Assembly: GCA_031269065.1 (NCBI GenBank)
Contig: JAIRWJ010000070.1
Location: forward strand, 1 to 27,228
DNA: 27,228 bases
Direction: 5' to 3'
DNA from: Rickettsiales bacterium
Lineage (GTDB): Bacteria > Pseudomonadota > Alphaproteobacteria > Rickettsiales > UBA1997
The notes below the pieces were generated by a model. It ran no database searches. It was not told where the DNA came from and was given only the letters and a program-made list of their open reading frames with translations. The position numbers and the translations under genes are program-made. Shown piece by piece: positions 22,367 to 27,228 of the stretch; position 1 is the stretch's first letter; the number at the start of each line of letters is the position of its first letter.

Positions 22367-24367
22367 ATGAACGGGGCCAGGAATTTTACTATGCCACTGC
22401 TCAGAAAGGTGCAGTCGGCCATAGAAGGTGTGAAAGTTGTTTCTTTCGATATATTTGACACATTGTTGTTGCGACCCTACCTGCGTCCAACGGATCTTTT
22501 CTACCATCTGGAGCAGTTGGAGGATTTACCGAATTTTGCCGTGGCAAGAATGGAGGCAGAACAGTCAGCGCGTGCTGCCAGCGGAAAAGAGGACATTTCG
22601 CTAGATGCGATCTACAAAGAGATTGGAGAGACCTTTAGACCACTCCGTGAGAAGGAGCAGGCACTTGAAATGCAGGTTCTGCGCGCCAATCCGGAAATGA
22701 TGGAAGTTTGGAAATTTGTTATTAGAAGGGAGAGAAACCTAAAAGTAATAGTAACCAGCGACATGTACCTGCCTGCGGATTTTCTGGCACAGGTGCTGAA
22801 AAAAAATGGATTCGGAGGCTATAGGAAACTCTATGTGTCTGGCGACTGTGGTAAAACTAAAGTTCGTGGTTCGCTATATAAGCATATCCAGGAGGATTTG
22901 GGAGTCTCCGCCGGAGAGATCTTGCATATAGGTGATAATAGAAAGTCAGACTATGGACAGGCGAAGAAATGTGGTCTGAAGGCAATTTTATATGAAAAGG
23001 TTATAAAGCAGTATCTAAAATCTGACAGACGTGCTTCGATTTATAAAAAACGAGCTGGACGGAGTCTGGGTGCATCGATTCTGCTGTCTCTGCTAGCCTG
23101 GCATTGGCATAAAAAACAAATTGGACTGTTGAAGGCAGACTATTGGGAAAATCTAGGCTATAACTACGCCGGTCCTGTGGCCTATGGCTACACCCGCTGG
23201 ATAGAGCAGGAGGCAAAATTAATGGGAATCGAAAATCTGCTGTTCGTTGCTCGCGATGGTTACACACTACGGAGGGTTTTTGACCTGTTTGGAGTTAGTG
23301 GCATCAGAACCGACTATGTGTATGCATCCAGATTTATGAACCTGATCTACAGACTAGATTATATAGTTGAGGACAAATGGCCCCAGGCCGTAGCAATAGT
23401 TGAATATTTCGCAGCCAAGAACAAGGAAGTAGCCGAACTGAGTAAGGATCTAGATCCCAGGCGGGATGGATGGAAAGAGTATCATGGATTTATTGCCCAG
23501 CACACAGATCTGTTCAGAAGATTGACAGATGTAGAGTTCAGAAACTATAAAAACTACCTGGGTGGGGTTGTACATTCAGCTAGTAATGTGGGTTTGGTCG
23601 ATACAGTTGCAATGAGATTTTCAAGCTATAGACTTATCAAAAGTGCTCTCGCACCGCAGGTGAAGGTTCGTGGATTTTATTGGTCCGTTGTCGGCACAAT
23701 GTTTCGGAAACGGTGTAACTACAGTCATTTTGCAAAAGGTGAAACCGAAACGGGCTGCGACTACAGTGTTTTTACAGAAAATTGGGATTTTATGGAGTTT
23801 CTTCTGACCAGTCCGGAATATCCTACAAGGAATGTAACCACGGATGGATTGCCAGTCTATGATCCATTACCCCAGGATTATGAAAAAATTCGCGCAAAAG
23901 TATATCCAAGGATATCTGACAATGCCGTTAGCTTTGCCCAGGATGTTCTAGATATTTTTGGTAACTTGGATATATTTTTACATCCAAATAACTTGGTCGA
24001 ATACATAAACTGTTTTTGTAATAACCCAAAACGCGATGATAGGAAAAATATGGCTATTATACAGTGTGGAATAGATGCCGGGCACAAAGAATACGTTCCT
24101 TTGTTTTCTATCAGAATACCATTCAGACAGATATTCACAGCTCCATTCAAAAGTCTGAGGCTTGTAAAAAGGGCGCGCTGGCGCACTCCGCTGCAGACAT
24201 TGATGATTTGTCTATGTCATCCAATAGGTATAAAGATGCGTGGACTGAAACAGCTGGAGATCTATCTCTTTCCAAGACTCAGTCACCAGTACTTTACTTT
24301 GTCTCTTAATGTTAAGGAAGGGGTTTACTACAGATTTATTGTGGGAAGTAAGCGCGGAGCGTATTGA
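22367..24367 (+). CDS. HAD-superfamily protein of polysaccharide clusters (COG5610-type)
   Basis: The 666-residue product starts at ATG 22367, which has a perfect AGGAGG five bases upstream; earlier in-frame starts lack one. The N-terminal HAD domain has motif I V-S-F-D28-I-F-D31-T, motif II V-T130-S-D-M-Y-L-P, a lysine region G-K-T-K (162-165), and motif IV H-I-G-D190-N-R-K-S-D195. The fold is complete and probably active as a phosphohydrolase. The C-terminal two-thirds contains L-L-F-V-A-R-D-G-Y-T, an aspartate motif resembling a second HAD-like segment, as in large proteins found in O-antigen or capsule loci. A SAM methyltransferase follows. Neither gene is typical of reduced Rickettsiales genomes, so horizontal acquisition is likely. 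The substrate is unknown. Confidence 0.8.
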   Translation: MNGARNFTMPLLRKVQSAIEGVKVVSFDIFDTLLLRPYLRPTDLFYHLEQLEDLPNFAVARMEAEQSARAASGKEDISLDAIYKEIGETFRPLREKEQALEMQVLRANPEMMEVWKFVIRRERNLKVIVTSDMYLPADFLAQVLKKNGFGGYRKLYVSGDCGKTKVRGSLYKHIQEDLGVSAGEILHIGDNRKSDYGQAKKCGLKAILYEKVIKQYLKSDRRASIYKKRAGRSLGASILLSLLAWHWHKKQIGLLKADYWENLGYNYAGPVAYGYTRWIEQEAKLMGIENLLFVARDGYTLRRVFDLFGVSGIRTDYVYASRFMNLIYRLDYIVEDKWPQAVAIVEYFAAKNKEVAELSKDLDPRRDGWKEYHGFIAQHTDLFRRLTDVEFRNYKNYLGGVVHSASNVGLVDTVAMRFSSYRLIKSALAPQVKVRGFYWSVVGTMFRKRCNYSHFAKGETETGCDYSVFTENWDFMEFLLTSPEYPTRNVTTDGLPVYDPLPQDYEKIRAKVYPRISDNAVSFAQDVLDIFGNLDIFLHPNNLVEYINCFCNNPKRDDRKNMAIIQCGIDAGHKEYVPLFSIRIPFRQIFTAPFKSLRLVKRARWRTPLQTLMICLCHPIGIKMRGLKQLEIYLFPRLSHQYFTLSLNVKEGVYYRFIVGSKRGAY

Positions 24368-24439
24368 TTCAGTTCCTCGGAAAAAAAAATGCTGCGGCCT
24401 GTTAAAAGTATTCTATTAATTTTATTATAGGAAACTAAA

Positions 24440-25240
24440 ATGAAAAATAGTGATTTTAACTATAGTTATTATTATAGCAATTGGCATTCCGACACGCTGG
24501 AGTCTCGACAGAATGATATAAATTGTGCGAAATGTCTTTTCGATTTGCATACACTATACCCGCTGGAGAAAAGCGACAGAGTTCTCGAGATCGGCTGTGG
24601 TATGGGGCGCTATATGCTTATGCTACGCGAAGCGGGCTATGAAAATTTGACCGGAGTTGATATAGACATATCGCAAATTAACGTTGCAAAAAAAGAAAAC
24701 CTCAGCGTTCATATGGCGGATGCGACAGAGTTTCTGGTAAAAAGCAGTGAGAAATACAGTGTGATCTACGCTTTTGATATTCTGGAGCATATAGATAAGG
24801 AAAAGCAACTATCAATGCTAAAGGCAATGTTTGGAGCAACAACTGGAGACGGCTTTGTCGCATTTTCCGTTCCAAATGGACTTGCACCGTTGGCGAGCTT
24901 CTACAGGTATGCCGATTTCACCCACACCGTTTCCTACACAGACATCACTATGCGTTTTCTGCTCCATAATGCCGGCTTTCACCATACTGCAGTTCGTCCT
25001 CAGCACCAGGAAAGCGAAGAGGTACAGAGACTGAAGCTGCCCTGGGCGCAGCTCTACAGAAATGAGTTCGGTCTGGAAGATTTTATTCTGACGCCGAATC
25101 TGATTGTAGCTGCGTTTAAGACCCAAAACGCACTGGATAGGTATCTTGCTAACGTCCCCGTTATCCGGAATGACTATTCCAAAAAGAAACTCTGTGGATT
25201 CGGGCGTCTTTGGGAATATATCAAATCAGGAAAATTCTAG
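24440..25240 (+). CDS. Class I SAM-dependent methyltransferase (UbiG/glycan-type)
   Basis: The 266-residue product has SAM-binding motif I V-L-E-I-G-C-G-M-G (48-56), an acidic residue at the end of strand 2 (G-V-D74-I-D), and motif Y-A-F-D-I-L-E-H-I typical of UbiG/COQ3-like and polysaccharide methyltransferases. The C-terminal part is less conserved. The ATG at 24440 follows an AGGA. It lies 72 bases after the COG5610-type gene on the same strand, so the pair probably modifies a surface glycan or lipid-linked sugar. The methyl acceptor cannot be told from sequence. Confidence 0.88.
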   Translation: MKNSDFNYSYYYSNWHSDTLESRQNDINCAKCLFDLHTLYPLEKSDRVLEIGCGMGRYMLMLREAGYENLTGVDIDISQINVAKKENLSVHMADATEFLVKSSEKYSVIYAFDILEHIDKEKQLSMLKAMFGATTGDGFVAFSVPNGLAPLASFYRYADFTHTVSYTDITMRFLLHNAGFHHTAVRPQHQESEEVQRLKLPWAQLYRNEFGLEDFILTPNLIVAAFKTQNALDRYLANVPVIRNDYSKKKLCGFGRLWEYIKSGKF

Positions 25241-25299
25241 TATCAGAGCCGTCTGTCACCAGTCGATCCCAGATTGGTTCAAATGTGAACGAGGCAAAA

Positions 25300-25571
25300 T
25301 TAACTTTTCGGCTGGGTGGGATCTAGAGTATTTTCTACTGGAGACCAAGTATTTTTCTCTTCTCCTTCGGAATCCAAAAACACTATTCTGGTTGGGTTAT
25401 CACTATTGAATCCACCATGTCATTTTTTAGCATAGTATTCAGAGATGCGTTGAGATTGTCATGCAGATCCATTTCGAAAACAACATTGTCAGATTTGTTG
25501 GAGTTGTCTTCGGGTTTAATGGCTAAGTTGCAATGACCTGGACTAACCAGTAGATTTTGCGCAATACCTCA
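25300..25571 (-). pseudogene. Frameshifted gene remnant
   Basis: On the minus strand the frame from 25568 (no start codon after the TGA at 25571-25569) reads G-I-A-Q-N-L-L-V-S-P-G-H-C-N and on through DNVVFEMDLHDNLNASLNTM to a TAG at 25383. A shift of one base near 25410 keeps the reading open as D-N-P-T-R-I-V-F-L-D-S-E-G-E-E-K-N-T-W to a TAA at 25302-25300. Two such protein-like segments joined by a frameshift indicate a decayed gene. I do not recognise the family. Confidence 0.35.
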
Positions 25572-25735
25572 CGTTTGTATATGTGTTAAGACAGTCCTTT
25601 GATAATATTTATTCCAACATAATGGAAAATTAGATATTGAAAATTACTTTAAATATATCAAATTCAACGAATTGTTTGGATTCATAAGGGTGCAGGTTTG
25701 TAGGAGATCCTGCTATCGGGTCTAGGGCAAGTTCC

Positions 25736-26266
25736 ATGTTATGGTTAGGAAAAGTATTGTTTATGTCTAGAAGTATAGGTGCTTTTTTACTTTTTTCTCT
25801 GGTGAGTGGAGGAGCCAGAGCTGCTGCGGTCTGCTCTCTGTGTGCGGTTATGATCGCCTCGGGCCTTGGCCTGTCTAAATTCTTTGGAGTCGCCGACTGT
25901 GTCCTGGCCATTTGGCTGGGGGCCATGCTATTTGCGATCTGCCAGATAAATTCAAAACTTCTGGATAAATGGAAAATAAAAAACGTCTACTCTGTCGCTC
26001 TGGGCGACTCTATCACCTATTGTCTGGTCTTACCGCTCTATGCCGGTGAAAAACCGTTTTTAAAGTTTAACGAGAGGACGATCCTTGGCATAGATGAATT
26101 TTTGTTTTCATTGGCTCTGGGAACTTTTGTTCTCTTTCTTAGTCTTAGAATCTACAGGATAATGAAGGAAAAAAATGGGAAACCTCATTTCCCTTTCGAA
26201 AGGGTTGTTCTACCTACAGCAAGTTTGATTGTTTGTAGTATTCTGATAAATTATCTGAGGAGCTAG
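25736..26266 (+). CDS. Membrane protein with CxxC, Patescibacteria-like family
   Basis: The 176-residue integral membrane protein starts with an N-terminal signal/anchor (to about residue 30). C33-S-L-C36 is followed by an A-S-G-L-G-L-S-K-F-F-G-V-x-D segment leading into a transmembrane helix (about 52-70). Two further helices follow (about 85-100 and 125-145), then the segment K-N-G-K-P-H-F-P-F-E-R-V-V-L-P before a last helix. From memory this pattern (C-x-x-C, G-L-S-x-x-L-G-x-D, K-N-G-x-x-x-F-P-F-x-K-V-V) is that of an uncharacterised membrane family common in candidate phyla radiation genomes. A second in-frame ATG at 25763 is possible. The next gene begins three bases after its stop, so the two are co-translated. 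Function unknown; a redox role for the CxxC is a guess. Confidence 0.75.
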   Translation: MLWLGKVLFMSRSIGAFLLFSLVSGGARAAAVCSLCAVMIASGLGLSKFFGVADCVLAIWLGAMLFAICQINSKLLDKWKIKNVYSVALGDSITYCLVLPLYAGEKPFLKFNERTILGIDEFLFSLALGTFVLFLSLRIYRIMKEKNGKPHFPFERVVLPTASLIVCSILINYLRS

Positions 26267-26269
26267 AGA

Positions 26270-26884
26270 ATGAAAATCATAGAGAATATCGGCGATTTCA
26301 TAGAAAAAATTGAATCGGCGAAGAAGACAAATAAATTGGATGTTTCCGGTGATGAGGATTTATCCATAGCTGTAATGAATCTTATCAGCATAGAGGAACA
26401 TCTATTTTTCAGCGGGGCAAAGACTCAGGATAACCATTTTTATGACCTGATAGAGGAAATAAGAGAATGCAGAAAGGAACTACTGAAAAAAATAATAAAA
26501 TCCTACCAGGGCGAGGTCTGGTGTATATCTAAGCATCTTCTGGCTAGCTGTATGCGGCTGATGGAGGTTGGTACAAAGCTGCTCCATTCGGACAAGAAGG
26601 AAGAAGCCTATGATTTCTTTGAAAGGGCCTATAACCTCTATTGTCTTTTCTGGGGATTAAATTTAAACGCATTCGATGAAGAAACGACCAGGGAATTAAT
26701 TTCTGCTGTGGACAAGGAGACTGTAGACAGTATAGACAGTGATGCTGGCGATGGACGGGACAGCACTGTTCCCAGAGACAAAGAGGATGTAGACAGTACT
26801 ATCAACCTAAAAAACAACAAAAAAGGGTTTGGAACAAGGCTAAAGGACTTTGTGGCAAAGGCTCTGAACTGTTGCCGTGAATAG
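26270..26884 (+). CDS. Uncharacterised helical protein, Patescibacteria-like partner of the CxxC membrane protein
   Basis: The 204-residue soluble protein starts with ATG 26270 after GAGGAG. A conserved core reads D-E-D-L-S-I-A-V-M-N-L-I-S-I-E-E-H (28-44), then E-C-R-K-E-L-L-K-K-I-I-K, then G-E-V-W-C-I-S-K-H-L-L-A and M-R-L-M-E-V-G-T-K. An A-Y-x-L-Y-x-L-F-W-G-L-N segment ends the core. From memory this matches an uncharacterised all-helical family widespread in Patescibacteria and often next to the CxxC membrane family, exactly as here. The C-terminal 50 residues are Asp/Ser/Thr-rich, then basic, ending in L-N-C-C, and appear to be an addition. Function unknown. Confidence 0.75.
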   Translation: MKIIENIGDFIEKIESAKKTNKLDVSGDEDLSIAVMNLISIEEHLFFSGAKTQDNHFYDLIEEIRECRKELLKKIIKSYQGEVWCISKHLLASCMRLMEVGTKLLHSDKKEEAYDFFERAYNLYCLFWGLNLNAFDEETTRELISAVDKETVDSIDSDAGDGRDSTVPRDKEDVDSTINLKNNKKGFGTRLKDFVAKALNCCRE

Positions 26885-27228
26885 CAATGCCGGCAATTTC
26901 CAGACAAGATTACGAGGGATTGGCAAATTCTAGATACTAGATATCACATTTTATGGCCAAATTATATGGTATAATCATCATGTCCTCCAGAGGTGGCATA
27001 GACGTAGAAGAAATAGGTTTAGACTAGGATTTACCCTATAGCGGAAATAAGCAAGGGAATTGAGATAAGCCTGGAAAGGGGTCTGTTTTATAGAAAATAA
27101 AGTGCAACAACCTGAGGGATCTCCTCTTTTTAGTTTGTTATTTTGTTCATTTGACTTTAATAAAGATTTATGATAATATCAGCCTCGAAAAATAAACATA
27201 GTTCAGAGTTATGGTTGTTGATTCTGTG
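26885..27228. other. Terminal stretch without a supported gene
   Basis: Nothing convincing is seen in these 344 bases. TATAAT occurs near 26970 upstream of an ATG frame that closes after 15 codons. A weak GAGG/CCTC stem followed by TTTTT lies near 27113-27130 and could be a terminator for the preceding operon. Confidence 0.25.

Overview
The window looks like chromosome of an obligate intracellular alphaproteobacterium, most likely a member of the Rickettsiales. The evidence is a VirB4-family T4SS ATPase with a decayed Walker A motif (the pattern known for the second VirB4, RvhB4-II, of Rickettsiales), a possible VirB2-like remnant beside it, wide non-coding or decaying stretches between housekeeping genes, several enzyme homologues without catalytic residues, and a moderately AT-rich composition. 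The exact genus cannot be read from the sequence.

Layout. Bases 1-3287 (minus strand) are one uninterrupted reading frame for a very large secreted protein with an internal duplication; it runs off the left edge. Upstream on the same strand come tRNA-Arg, a GC-rich structured non-coding stretch, zapA and a coiled-coil partner. virB4 starts divergently and is followed by a second structured element related to the first, a VirB2-like small ORF, rpmH (short, GTG start) and tRNA-Pro. A minus-strand operon greA-htpX-nth faces it. After about 500 bases of non-coding DNA, a plus-strand pair follows: a catalytically degenerate inositol-monophosphatase homologue and an rluB-type pseudouridine synthase, whose stop codon abuts tRNA-Gln.

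From 21.1 kb down to 13.1 kb the minus strand carries a eukaryotic-like Ser/Thr kinase, comM (yifB), and a compact cluster parA-parB-(murD-like)-tmk-polysaccharide deacetylase. A perfect parS site lies in the parA leader, so this region is probably near the replication origin and acts in chromosome segregation. The MurD homologue has lost essentially every catalytic motif.

From 21.1 to 22.4 kb there is decayed or unknown sequence. Then come two plus-strand genes of surface-polysaccharide type (a HAD-like COG5610-type protein and a SAM methyltransferase), a frameshifted minus-strand gene remnant, and a tight two-gene operon (CxxC membrane protein plus soluble helical protein). That pair resembles, from memory, a pair common in Patescibacteria (CPR). 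The last 340 bases hold nothing I can identify.

The most unusual items are: the pair of related structured RNA-like elements at 3502-3574 and 7609-7683, the second with its own promoter-like sequence and a possible pseudoknot; the MurD and SuhB pseudoenzymes; the Patescibacteria-like pair; and the large repeat protein.
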